Shown here in pieces: positions 1-8,049 of a stretch of DNA of 64,000 nucleotides (positions are counted from its first letter, which is position 1; every line of letters starts with the position of its first letter). This DNA is from a bacterium (lineage in GTDB: Bacteria > Bacillota > Clostridia > Lachnospirales > Lachnospiraceae): the NCBI GenBank assembly GCA_030539165.1, contig JAUNSO010000005.1, forward strand, positions 52,790 through 116,789, given 5' to 3'. The position numbers and the translations under genes were made by a program. A model generated the notes under the pieces. That model saw only the letters and a program-made list of their open reading frames with translations. It did not search any database and was not told the DNA's origin.

Positions 1-278
1 GTTTCTACTTCATCGATCAACTGTGTGATCTGTGCTGCCGATATCGGTCTCTTGTGGCACGCACGCAATACTCCTGCTTCGATCTTAGAGCGGTCATAGG
101 TTTCTCTGTTATTATCCTTCTTAATAATAATCAAAGGAATAGTCTCAACCTTCTCATAAGTTGTAAATCTCTTATCGCATTCATCGCATACACGCCGACG
201 ACGAATGGAATTATTGTCGTCCGCCGGACGACTGTCAATGACTCTCGTATTCTCGTGGCCACAAAATGGACATTTCAT
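1..278 (-). CDS. nrdR: Transcriptional repressor NrdR, N-terminal part (cut by window edge)
   Basis: NrdR is the ATP/dATP-sensing repressor of ribonucleotide reductase operons. The first 92 codons are visible. The protein begins with a zinc ribbon with two CxxC pairs (CPFC at residues 3-6, CDEC at 31-34), followed by the Arg-rich stretch and the start of the ATP-cone domain (residues from about 48). The gene runs off the left end of the window, so the C-terminus is not seen. It sits downstream of the YlmC/YmxH gene but has its own promoter in the 176-bp gap. Family assignment is secure from the zinc-ribbon sequence alone. Confidence 0.93.
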   Translation of the reverse strand, partial: MKCPFCGHENTRVIDSRPADDNNSIRRRRVCDECDKRFTTYEKVETIPLIIIKKDNNRETYDRSKIEAGVLRACHKRPISAAQITQLIDEVE

Positions 279-342
279 CGTATCTCCCTCTCATTCTCTC
301 TTTTGTTTTTGCCATAATATGATACAACACCCTTACCTGTTC

Positions 343-372
343 AGTATAATCCAAGATGTAGTATTATGTCAA
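343..372 (-). promoter_or_regulatory. Sigma-A-type promoter of nrdR
   Basis: On the minus strand there is a perfect -35 TTGACA (367-372) and a -10 TATACT (343-348) separated by 18 bp, about 65 bp upstream of the nrdR start codon. No convincing NrdR box was seen around it. Confidence 0.6.
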
Positions 373-454
373 CTCTAACTTTCCATATATATGCCAATTT
401 ATTATATTTTCAGAGACATGGTTTACGTTTTTCCGATTTTATGTTGATTACAGG

Positions 455-691
455 TTATCGTTCCGGAATATCCACTAATATGATGTCCGGACCGATCTGC
501 TTGATCTGACAGAATGGAATGACGCAGTCACTGTCTGAGCAGAACAATGTGCAGATGCTTTTTCGTTCAGGCACGATAATATCCCTGACACATCCTGTAC
601 AGACATCTATTTCCAGATCCCCGATATACCCGATCTTCTTGCAGCTTTTGATATTGACAACTTCTTTTTCCTTTAGCTCTGACAATCTCAT
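455..691 (-). CDS. YlmC/YmxH family sporulation protein (PRC-barrel-like)
   Basis: A 78-aa protein of the YlmC/YmxH family, small beta-barrel proteins found in spore formers next to sigE/sigG. The start is set at the ATG of MRLSEL (691) because AGAGGTG lies 8 nt upstream. An in-frame GTG at 700 is part of that ribosome binding site and is not a credible start. The N-terminus (RLSELKEKEVVNI) and the hydrophobic end (PDIILVDIPE) fit the family; the middle holds five cysteines, unusually many for 78 residues. It follows sigG by about 30 bp and is probably co-transcribed with it. The biochemical function of the family is not known to me. Confidence 0.85.
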   Translation of the reverse strand: MRLSELKEKEVVNIKSCKKIGYIGDLEIDVCTGCVRDIIVPERKSICTLFCSDSDCVIPFCQIKQIGPDIILVDIPER

Positions 692-721
692 CAAAAGCAC
701 CTCTATCCTCTTTAATATATA

Positions 722-1501
722 CTATGCAGTCAGATAATTTTTCATTACCTTCAAAGCATTTTTCTCCAGTCTGCTGACCTGTGCCTGTGATATGCCGATA
801 TAGTCTGCCACCTCCATCTGTGTCTTGCCTTCAAAGAACCGCAGCTGTATGATTTCATGTTCACGACTGCTCAGTTTTTTCATTGCTTCGCTCAAAGACA
901 ACTGTTCTATCCAGTTTTCTTCCTTATTCTTTTTATCGCTGATCTGATCCATGACATAAAGGGTATCTCCGCCCTCTGTGTATACCGGTTCGTAGAGGCT
1001 CATCGGGTTCTGTATGGCATCCAGGGCAAATACCACATCCTCCTTGGATATGCCGATCTCTGCAGCGATCTCTACAATCGTGGGTTCCTTGAGATTCCTC
1101 TTGGTCAATCCCTCTTTTGCATAAATGGCTTTATATGCTGTGTCCTTGAGAGATCTGCTCACACGTATGGTATGGTTATCGCGCAGAAATCTTCTGATCT
1201 CACCAATGATCATAGGCACTGCATAGGTACTGAATTTCACATTCAGGGTAGAATCAAAATTATCAATTGCCTTGATCAGTCCGATACAGCCGATCTGGAA
1301 CAGATCATCCACATTTTCATTGCTGCCCGAAAACCGCTTGATCACACTGAGTACCAGCCTCAGATTTCCTTTGATATATTCCTCTCTTGCCGTATGGTCT
1401 CCTGCTTGTATCTTCGCAAATAATGCTTCCTTCTCCTGTGTCTTCAGCAGCGGGAGCTTAGACGTATTCACCCCGCATATTTCGACTTTTCCTTGCACCA
1501 T
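722..1501 (-). CDS. sigG: RNA polymerase sporulation-specific sigma factor SigG
   Basis: Late forespore sigma factor, 259 aa. The N-terminal VEICGVNTSKLPLL is a hallmark of SigG. Region 2 (about residues 40-110, with DLFQIGCIGLIKAIDNFD), region 3 (about 115-190) and region 4 with an HTH (about 200-255, GKTQMEVADYIGISQAQVSRLE) are complete. It lies directly downstream of sigE, the spoIIGA-sigE-sigG order of Bacillus and Clostridia. The start ATG has AGGAGG 9 nt upstream, but start and SD sit inside a 9-bp inverted repeat (1501-1540) that could hold translation down. The stop codon is TAG, so amber is an ordinary terminator in this genome. Confidence 0.96.
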   Translation of the reverse strand: MVQGKVEICGVNTSKLPLLKTQEKEALFAKIQAGDHTAREEYIKGNLRLVLSVIKRFSGSNENVDDLFQIGCIGLIKAIDNFDSTLNVKFSTYAVPMIIGEIRRFLRDNHTIRVSRSLKDTAYKAIYAKEGLTKRNLKEPTIVEIAAEIGISKEDVVFALDAIQNPMSLYEPVYTEGGDTLYVMDQISDKKNKEENWIEQLSLSEAMKKLSSREHEIIQLRFFEGKTQMEVADYIGISQAQVSRLEKNALKVMKNYLTA

Positions 1502-1540
1502 TTTGTGAACGCCTCCTATCTAATAAAATCATTCACAAAA
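1501..1540 (-). promoter_or_regulatory. Stem-loop over the sigG ribosome binding site and start
   Basis: On the minus strand TTTTGTGAA (1532-1540) pairs perfectly with TTCACAAAA (1501-1509). The 22-nt loop holds the AGGAGG. The right arm runs into the start codon and can extend by a G-U and a C-G pair. The pairing is seen directly; translational control is inference. I recall a translation-damping 5' leader hairpin being described for B. subtilis sigG. Confidence 0.55.
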
Positions 1541-1570
1541 CGGTCTGAAAATATTCACCAAAAGTACAAA

Positions 1571-2308
1571 CTATTCGAATCTCACGATCTCCTTTTTCAA
1601 TCGTTTGATGATCTTCTTTTCCAGTCTGGAAATGTAGGACTGGGAGATGCCAAGCAAGGTGGCAACCTCCTTTTGGGTCAGCTCCTCTCCACTGTCTGAT
1701 TCGAGTCCATATCTGAGATTTACAATTGTCCTTTCACGGTCGGACAGCTTGTCAATGGCCCTGTTCAAAAGATTTCTTTCCACTTCATTTTCAATGTCCT
1801 TGTATATCACATCCTCTTCTGTCCCTAAAATATCCGACAGCAGCAGCTCATTGCCATCCCAGTCTACATTCAGCGGCTCATCAATAGACACCTCCAGCTT
1901 TGTCTTTGAATTGCGTCTCAAATACATCAGTATTTCATTTTCTATACAGCGTGAAGCATAAGTCGCCAGTTTGATTTTCTTGTCCCTGTCGAATGTATTA
2001 ATCGCCTTGATCAGGCCAATGGTTCCTATTGATATCAGATCCTCTACACCGACTCCTGTATTATCAAACTTCTTTGCTATGTACACGACCAGTCTCAGGT
2101 TGTGTTCAATTAATATGGTTTTGGCCTCCTGATCATACTCTGTCCCGAGATCATCTATCACCTCACACTCTTCATCCGCCTCCAGCGGAGCCGGCAGTAC
2201 CTCTGCCCCGCCTATATAGTGAATCTCACCCGGTTCCCCTCCGAGCAATGTAGATTTTGCGATCATTTTAAACCGGAAGCAACCCGGCATTGCTATTTTA
2301 AACAGCAT
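1571..2308 (-). CDS. sigE: RNA polymerase sporulation-specific sigma factor SigE (pro-sigma-E)
   Basis: Mother-cell early sigma factor, 245 aa from the chosen start. The ATG at 2308 is preferred over an in-frame start at 2326 because GGAGG lies a few bases before it. The N-terminus, up to about the [12 protein letters not shown] stretch, is the pro-peptide that SpoIIGA removes; this stretch matches the conserved SigE cleavage region. Region 2 ([31 protein letters not shown]) and a C-terminal HTH ([21 protein letters not shown]) are intact. It overlaps the downstream end of spoIIGA closely, so the two are almost certainly transcribed together. The sequence is typical for Clostridia. Confidence 0.96.
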   Translation of the reverse strand: MLFKIAMPGCFRFKMIAKSTLLGGEPGEIHYIGGAEVLPAPLEADEECEVIDDLGTEYDQEAKTILIEHNLRLVVYIAKKFDNTGVGVEDLISIGTIGLIKAINTFDRDKKIKLATYASRCIENEILMYLRRNSKTKLEVSIDEPLNVDWDGNELLLSDILGTEEDVIYKDIENEVERNLLNRAIDKLSDRERTIVNLRYGLESDSGEELTQKEVATLLGISQSYISRLEKKIIKRLKKEIVRFE

Positions 2309-2322
2309 ATGTTCTCCTCCTA

Positions 2323-3129
2323 TCAAATCGTTATGTTCGGGTGCAGGATCATCTCATATTTCCCGTTCCTCGAAACCTTCTGTTCACAGATCCCTATGAC
2401 CGGATTGCTGATGATCATTGTTTCCTCGTTCATCCATACCTGCATCTGATCAGCCGTAAAGCCATGCAGGATGCCGCCCGGATTTCCAACAGAATAGTAT
2501 GGGATGACACGGTAGTTTTCAGGTCGTTCACAGTAATGCAGCTTTACGGCCTGAGCCTGTTCCAGTATACAGACAGGCTTTCCACTGATAGGCTCTGTCA
2601 GCATATTTCCGGTATCGTACAATCCGTTGACTTCAGTCTCATACCCCCGATATGTGAGTTTTACCCGATACACGCTTCCTTCCCTGCGCCAAATACGTTT
2701 CCACAGGTCATACACACCCAGACCGGCCAGATACGATACTCCTGTCAGTATCAGAAATCCGGTCATATCTATGCGTCTTTCCCCCACAAAAAAAGGAGTC
2801 TGACAGATCCACTCCATAAAACCGCCCAATACAAATGTGAAACCATACGCCAGAACCAATGCCTTCACGTACAGATGCCATTTCCTGATACGGAAAACAA
2901 ACCAGATGACCAGCCATCTTCCGCACAGATGCGCAATCATCAGTTTGAACAGGTACGGCATCGCCGGCATCATATATACGATGCAGACCATGAGACTGGC
3001 AAATACACAACCGGCTGCGAGCCTGATATGACTCGTTCGATACTTCAGAATTTTAGACAGCATCGAGAGTACTATGTATTCCGGCAGCAGATTCACAAGA
3101 AAGATCATATCAATATATATCTCATACAT
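2323..3129 (-). CDS. spoIIGA: Sigma-E processing peptidase SpoIIGA
   Basis: Membrane aspartic protease that cleaves pro-sigma-E, 268 aa. The N-terminal half has about five hydrophobic segments (residues 5-150). The C-terminal half is the soluble protease domain, with the single DTGN catalytic motif in GLYDTGNML (around residue 172), as expected for a protease that acts as a dimer. It immediately precedes sigE. The start is unusual: the good AGGAGG (3145-3150) is ideally spaced for an ATG at 3137 in another frame, which opens a 10-codon ORF overlapping the SpoIIGA start, while the SpoIIGA ATG at 3129 is 16 nt from the SD. Confidence 0.9.
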   Translation of the reverse strand: MYEIYIDMIFLVNLLPEYIVLSMLSKILKYRTSHIRLAAGCVFASLMVCIVYMMPAMPYLFKLMIAHLCGRWLVIWFVFRIRKWHLYVKALVLAYGFTFVLGGFMEWICQTPFFVGERRIDMTGFLILTGVSYLAGLGVYDLWKRIWRREGSVYRVKLTYRGYETEVNGLYDTGNMLTEPISGKPVCILEQAQAVKLHYCERPENYRVIPYYSVGNPGGILHGFTADQMQVWMNEETMIISNPVIGICEQKVSRNGKYEMILHPNITI

Positions 3130-3181
3130 AGATCCATTTTGTCTGCCTCCTCTCGCTGCGATATTGTTGTCCCGTTCATTT

Positions 3182-3214
3182 ACTATAAATCATTTTCTCT
3201 GCGATATTTGTCAA
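3182..3214 (-). promoter_or_regulatory. Probable spoIIGA-sigE promoter with long spacer
   Basis: Minus-strand TTGACA (3209-3214) and TATAGT (3182-3187) are 21 bp apart, longer than normal. The B. subtilis spoIIG promoter is also a long-spacer, Spo0A-activated sigma-A promoter. A TGTCAAA match (6/7) to the Spo0A box TGTCGAA overlaps the -35 on the plus strand. Spo0A dependence is inference. Confidence 0.5.
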
Positions 3215-3230
3215 ACGATGGTGTGCACAC

Positions 3231-3259
3231 AAAAAAACCGTCCGGGAAACCCCAGACGG
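3231..3259 (-). terminator. Rho-independent terminator of ftsZ
   Basis: On the minus strand a CCGTC..GGG hairpin with an AAA/TTT-type loop (3238-3259) is followed by seven T (3231-3237). It closes the ftsZ transcript just before the spoIIGA promoter. Confidence 0.85.
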
Positions 3260-3273
3260 TTTTGATGATTTGA

Positions 3274-4650
3274 TTATTTATTATTTTTCAGAAAATCCGG
3301 AATCTTGATTGCCTTGGATTCGATCTTGCTCTCGATAGGAGCCTGCGGTCTCTGCACTCCGCCGAACTGATTCATCGGAGTCGGAATCGGCTGCTGAACC
3401 TGCTGCTGACGCTGCATAGGCTGTCCCATTCCCATACCGCCCATAGGCTGTGCGCCGCCCTGCATCATTCCCATATTGCCCGGCTGCTGCATCGGAGGCT
3501 GCTGTCCCATTCCCATGCCGCCCATAGGCTGATGCATCGGCTGCTGTCCCATAGGTGCCTGTCCTGCTCCACCCATTGGTGCTGCATTGTGTGTCGGCGG
3601 CTGCGTTCCAAAGCCTGTCGCCATACCACCCTGACGCTGTGAATATGTATAACCTGTAGAATATCTGTTCATAGCGGACTGTGCTGCTGATACAGACTGC
3701 TGCATATCCAGACCTGTTGCAATTACGGTAATCGTGCAGGCATCTGACATTCTGTCATCATACATGGCACCGAATATAATATTGGCTGTGTCTCCTGACA
3801 GATCCTGTACATAGCTGACTGCATCATTGGCATCCATCAATGTGATATCGCCTGATACGTTGATGATCACATGTGAAGCTCCTGATATCGTTGTCTCCAG
3901 CAGCGGACTGGCAACTGCCTGTTTCACTGCCTCCAGAGCCTTATCGTCACCCTTTGCAAAACCGATACCGATATGAGCGACACCCTTATCCTGCATAACC
4001 GTCTGTACATCGGCAAAGTCCAGATTGATCAGAGCTGGAACATTAATCAGATCAGTGATGCCCTGTACTGCCTGCTGCAGCACTTCATCTGCCTTCTTTA
4101 ATGCCTCCGGCATGGTTGTCCTTCTGTCAACGATCTCTAACAGCTTATCATTCGGGATAACGATCAGTGTATCTACATTCTCTTTTAACTTCTCAATACC
4201 ACTGACAGCGTTGACCATACGTGTCTTTGCCTCGAATTTAAATGGCTTGGTCACTACGCCTACAGTCAGAATACCCATATCCTTTGCTACCTGTGCCACA
4301 ACCGGAGCTGCACCTGTACCGGTACCGCCGCCCATTCCACAGGTTACGAATACCATATCTGCTCCCTTAATCGCACTTGTAATCTCTTCAATACTTTCCT
4401 CTGCAGCCTTCTCACCGATTTCCGGCTTGGCACCTGCTCCGAGTCCTTTTGTCAGCTTGTCCCCTATCTGTAACAGTCTGGGAGACTTGCATAACTGCAG
4501 AGCCTGCTTATCTGTATTGATTCCGATAAACTCAACTCCTGCTATATTTTCATCGATCATTCTATTTACTGCGTTATTACCTGCTCCACCGACCCCTATT
4601 ACTATAATCTTTGCAGCAGACTCAGCCTCGTTCGTTTTTATTTCAAGCAA
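3274..4650 (-). CDS. ftsZ: Cell division protein FtsZ
   Basis: Tubulin-like GTPase that forms the division ring, 458 aa. The nucleotide-binding start ([17 protein letters not shown], about residues 15-31), the tubulin signature [10 protein letters not shown] (about 107-116) and the T7 loop NLDFADV (about 210) are intact. The C-terminal conserved peptide is present (IKIPDFLKN at the very end), which binds FtsA/SepF-type partners. The linker before it (about residues 335-440) is unusually rich in Gly, Met, Gln and Pro, with repeated PMGGMGMGQ units. It has its own promoter and terminator, so it can be expressed apart from the upstream dcw genes. No ftsA is in the cluster. Confidence 0.98.
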   Translation of the reverse strand: MLEIKTNEAESAAKIIVIGVGGAGNNAVNRMIDENIAGVEFIGINTDKQALQLCKSPRLLQIGDKLTKGLGAGAKPEIGEKAAEESIEEITSAIKGADMVFVTCGMGGGTGTGAAPVVAQVAKDMGILTVGVVTKPFKFEAKTRMVNAVSGIEKLKENVDTLIVIPNDKLLEIVDRRTTMPEALKKADEVLQQAVQGITDLINVPALINLDFADVQTVMQDKGVAHIGIGFAKGDDKALEAVKQAVASPLLETTISGASHVIINVSGDITLMDANDAVSYVQDLSGDTANIIFGAMYDDRMSDACTITVIATGLDMQQSVSAAQSAMNRYSTGYTYSQRQGGMATGFGTQPPTHNAAPMGGAGQAPMGQQPMHQPMGGMGMGQQPPMQQPGNMGMMQGGAQPMGGMGMGQPMQRQQQVQQPIPTPMNQFGGVQRPQAPIESKIESKAIKIPDFLKNNK

Positions 4651-4724
4651 GGTTACTTCCTCCTTCTTATGCCGACGCTTATATTTATTTATACTCCTAC
4701 TTATAATACAATCATATTGATACT

Positions 4725-4753
4725 ATCATATAATTTTTTTAGCGATTTATCAA
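4725..4753 (-). promoter_or_regulatory. Promoter of ftsZ
   Basis: Minus-strand TTGATA (4748-4753), a 17-bp spacer and TATGAT (4725-4730), inside the 159-bp AT-rich gap between ftsQ and ftsZ. A strong AAGGAGG follows just before the ftsZ start. Confidence 0.65.
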
Positions 4754-4809
4754 CCTAAATTTAAAAATTTCTTATATTTTTTGTATATTTTGCAACAATT
4801 CATCCAGTT

Positions 4810-5526
4810 TTAATCCTTTTGAAACGTGAATGTCTCATTATCACCGGAGTAATTTTCCATATGAAGTGTTCCGCTCAGCCCGTTCAGCTTGGGCAGCAGG
4901 TACTGAAGCTTGTTGATTTTCTCGTCCAGATTCTCACTTGTTCCAAGATAGATCCTGGCACTTTTAAAGTATAGCGTAATATGATCGCTTGTGTCAAAGT
5001 AAATTCTATCCGTTGTAACTCCATATTTTGTTAGCAGCTGTGTGATGTTCAATATCAGTTTGAAAACAGACTCATCCTCCACCGGCAGCTTTTCATGCAG
5101 TACAACATGATCAAAGGTCAGTCCGGTTACAAACGGGATTCCCGACATCTGCTCTGTGGAGCTTTCAACGATAATACCATCCTTGTCAAAATACAAATAC
5201 CTGCCCAGAAATTCCACGTAACCGGCAACTGCTTTTTCATATACATGAATCACCAAAGTATCCGTAGATTTCAGCTCTACCTCCATTTTTTCAATAAACG
5301 GTATATCCTCGATAGACTGGTTTCTGTATTTAAAGTAATAGTACAAGGTGCTGTTGCCAAACTTCCCGTCCAGCACCATTGCCTCTATTTCCTCATCCGT
5401 ATAATGTTCATTTCCATCGACCTGAACAGCCGTCACTGTATAATTTGCCTTCAAGATGGCGACTAACAATCCCACTGCGACGAATACAATAGCCGATATG
5501 AGAAATATTTTCTGTATTCTGCTCAT
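4810..5526 (-). CDS. ftsQ: Cell division protein FtsQ/DivIB
   Basis: Bitopic divisome protein, 238 aa. It has a short cytoplasmic tail, one membrane helix (about residues 7-27), a POTRA domain (about 32-100, starting VTAVQVDGNEHYTDEEI) and the FtsQ/DivIB beta domain. It scaffolds FtsL and the FtsW/FtsI synthase. It follows murA by 13 bp at the end of the dcw operon. Length and domain order are normal for Firmicutes. DivIB is the usual Gram-positive name. Confidence 0.9.
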   Translation of the reverse strand: MSRIQKIFLISAIVFVAVGLLVAILKANYTVTAVQVDGNEHYTDEEIEAMVLDGKFGNSTLYYYFKYRNQSIEDIPFIEKMEVELKSTDTLVIHVYEKAVAGYVEFLGRYLYFDKDGIIVESSTEQMSGIPFVTGLTFDHVVLHEKLPVEDESVFKLILNITQLLTKYGVTTDRIYFDTSDHITLYFKSARIYLGTSENLDEKINKLQYLLPKLNGLSGTLHMENYSGDNETFTFQKD

Positions 5527-5539
5527 GGTTCATCCCTGT

Positions 5540-6805
5540 CTATAAATACTTGATTGAAGCCGAAAGCTCCTTCAGATCCTTCACGATATCCTCATGACCG
5601 CGTTTGATAAAATGCGCATTTTCCACGATTGTCGTCTGCTGGGCCATCAGTCCTGCTATTACCAGTGCTGCCCCACCCCGCAGCTCACTTGCCTGCAGTG
5701 TTGTGCCCTGTAGTCTCGGAACGCTCTCGATCACAGCTTCTCTGTCCTGTATTGTAATATGAGCGCCCATTTTTTGCAACTCACCAACGATTTTATAGCG
5801 TTCCTCAAATATCGTTTCCAAAATCCTGCTCGTACCGTCTGCCGTTGTCAGTACTGTCATGAGCTGTGACTGCAGATCGGTGGGAAAGCCCGGATATTCC
5901 TTTGTTTCAAGATATTCAACTGCATGAACAGCCTGTTCGGCATCTATCACCAACCCGATCCTGTCTGCATGTCTGATTCTGCTGACTCTGGCGCCCATAC
6001 TCTGGATAATTTTAATGAATGCATCCATTTGATGAATCGGCGCATCATACAAAATGGTGCTGCCCCGCGTCGCCACTGTAGCCAGCGAATAGGTCCCTGC
6101 CACAATTCTGTCTGCCGGTATCTCATACGTCGTCTGCTGCAGTCTCCTGACACCGTTGATTTCGATCGTCTCCGTACCGGCTCCTGTGATTCTGGCTCCT
6201 GCATGATTTAAATAATCGCACAATGCCGCTATTTCCGGTTCTCTAGCGGCTCCGTTGATCCTCGTCCTGCCTCGCGCTGTTACTGCCGCCAGTATGATAT
6301 TCTCCGTTGTACCCACGCTAGGCAGTGCAAGATCCAGCGTAGCCCCTGTGAGTCCGGATGTCTGCGCACTCAAGGTCTTCTCATGCGTCTCAATATGCAC
6401 ATTCATCGTCTGCAGTGCAGCGATATGCATGTCAATCGGACGCTTTCCGATGATACATCCTCCCGGATACGGTACCTGTACCCTTCCGTTTCTTCCGAGC
6501 ACAGAGCCCAGCAGAATAATGGAAGAACGCATCTTTCCGGCATACTGTTCTGCAATTTCATATCCGTCGCAGTCAGCTGCATCAATCACCAGAACATCTT
6601 CATCCTCCCAGAAGACCGTGCATCCTATCTCTCTGAGAATATGAAGCATATATATAATATCCAGAATCTTCGGGCAACGATAAAGTCTTGTTTTGCCCTT
6701 TACAAGCACTGTCGCTGCCAGAATCGGCAGTGCAGCATTTTTTGATCCCTGTATCCTTGTTTCCCCGTATAAGGGTCTTCCTCCGCATACCATAATAGAA
6801 TCCAA
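5540..6805 (-). CDS. murA: UDP-N-acetylglucosamine 1-carboxyvinyltransferase MurA
   Basis: First committed enzyme of peptidoglycan precursor synthesis: it transfers enolpyruvate from PEP to UDP-GlcNAc in the cytoplasm. 421 aa, the usual length. The catalytic cysteine loop is present as GGCIIGKRPIDMH around residue 116, so the fosfomycin-target Cys is retained. The N-terminal GSKNAALPILAA motif is intact. It lies between ftsW and ftsQ, where many dcw clusters carry murG; no murG or murF is seen in the window. Confidence 0.96.
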   Translation of the reverse strand: MDSIMVCGGRPLYGETRIQGSKNAALPILAATVLVKGKTRLYRCPKILDIIYMLHILREIGCTVFWEDEDVLVIDAADCDGYEIAEQYAGKMRSSIILLGSVLGRNGRVQVPYPGGCIIGKRPIDMHIAALQTMNVHIETHEKTLSAQTSGLTGATLDLALPSVGTTENIILAAVTARGRTRINGAAREPEIAALCDYLNHAGARITGAGTETIEINGVRRLQQTTYEIPADRIVAGTYSLATVATRGSTILYDAPIHQMDAFIKIIQSMGARVSRIRHADRIGLVIDAEQAVHAVEYLETKEYPGFPTDLQSQLMTVLTTADGTSRILETIFEERYKIVGELQKMGAHITIQDREAVIESVPRLQGTTLQASELRGGAALVIAGLMAQQTTIVENAHFIKRGHEDIVKDLKELSASIKYL

Positions 6806-6878
6806 GCTGTTCCCTCATACAAACAACACTTATTCTATTTATATGCGTTTTTCAGACAATCGTGCCTGTTACCGTTCG

Positions 6879-8042
6879 CTATTTTTCGAGCTTGATGCTG
6901 CGCGATACACTGAGCACCATTCCGATCTCGATCAGCAGGAACACAACCGAGGAGCCTCCATAACTGATAAACGGAAGTGTAATACCTGTATTCGGAATCG
7001 AATTTGTTACAACCGCAATATTCAGTATGACCTGTATCGACATGTGTGCCATGGTTCCTACTACTAACAGTGCCCCAAATAAATCCTGGGCATTATTTGC
7101 GATGACCATGAATCTCCAGATCAGCAGCATAAACAGAATGATGACAGCAATGGCTCCGAACAGTCCCAGCTCTTCACAGATGATGGAAAAGATCATATCA
7201 TTCTGCGCCTCAGGCAGGAACCCCAGCTTCTGCATACTCTGTCCCAGCCCCTTCCCGAACAGTCCGCCTGAGCCGATCGCATAGAGTGCCTGCAGTGTCT
7301 GGAATCCGCTTCCGCTGGACTACGCTTCCGGATTCAGCCATGCCTTGATACGGGAAAATCGATACGACATATCCTCCGGGATGATCCCCTTGGCAATTGC
7401 CAGTACCATGACTGCGGATACAAAGATCACACACAATGCGCCCAACACATAGCCTTTGTAATCAGGACTTGCCACAAACAGCATCATCAGTACGATTCCA
7501 AAAATAATGATTGCGGAGCTCAGATTACTCGTGATGATCAGTATCTCTCCGGAAATAGGCACAGCCCAGAATACTGTGAATAAAAAGCCTTTTTTATTCC
7601 TGATTCTGGTTCCCATCTTACATACCAGTGACGCGAAAAATATAATCATGCCGACCTTTGCAACCTCTGCCGGCTGCAGTGACATACCGCCCAGATTCAG
7701 CCATCTTCTGGCTCCATTGGCGGAATAGCCTAACGGTGTCATAACCAGTGCGATCATAACTGCTGATACGATATAAGCCAGCATGGCAAAACGTTCCCAG
7801 ATATGATAATCTACACAGGCCACAATGACCATGACGATGACACCCAGTATCGTTGCCTTGATCTGCTTCTTTAAATAAAATGCAGAGTCTCCAAAATCAA
7901 GGTTTGCCTCATAGGAGCTCGTACTGTAGAGCATGACAAGACCAAAGCATATTAAAAAGATGACAATAAACAACAGTGTATAGTCAAAAAAGAATTTCTG
8001 TTTCGTTCGTTGTCTTCTGACTCCATCACGTCTTCCAGCCAT
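6879..8042 (-). pseudogene. ftsW: FtsW/SpoVE-type SEDS glycosyltransferase interrupted by in-frame amber codon
   Basis: SEDS-family lipid II polymerase paired with class B PBPs at the septum or in the spore. The reading frame is continuous over 387 codons except for one TAG at 7320-7322 (codon 241). Upstream it reads AWLNPEA, downstream SSGSGFQTLQALYAIGSGGL; this family normally has a tyrosine codon here (NPEAYSSG), so TAC/TAT to TAG is a one-base change. The part after the stop is intact through the final SEDS helices (NTGITLPFISYGGSS). No SD precedes a restart. The stop would remove the last four or so membrane helices. Options are a sequencing error, a real null with another SEDS gene elsewhere, or amber readthrough. 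TAG ends other genes here, so recoding of the whole code is unlikely. Confidence 0.85.
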
Positions 8043-8049
8043 GCACCAT

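Noticed and set aside
857..1423. 188-aa plus-strand ORF
   Set aside because: Antisense shadow of sigG.
2341..3273. 310-aa plus-strand ORF
   Set aside because: Antisense shadow of spoIIGA; no SD, no family resemblance.
7320..7322. Genome-wide TAG reassignment or pyrrolysine
   Set aside because: TAG ends sigG, mraZ, the FtsL-like gene and the solute-binding protein gene at the expected C-termini, and no pyl genes are seen.
7210..7434. 74-aa ORF across the ftsW amber site
   Set aside because: It is out of frame with the conserved SEDS sequence, which continues in the original frame on both sides.
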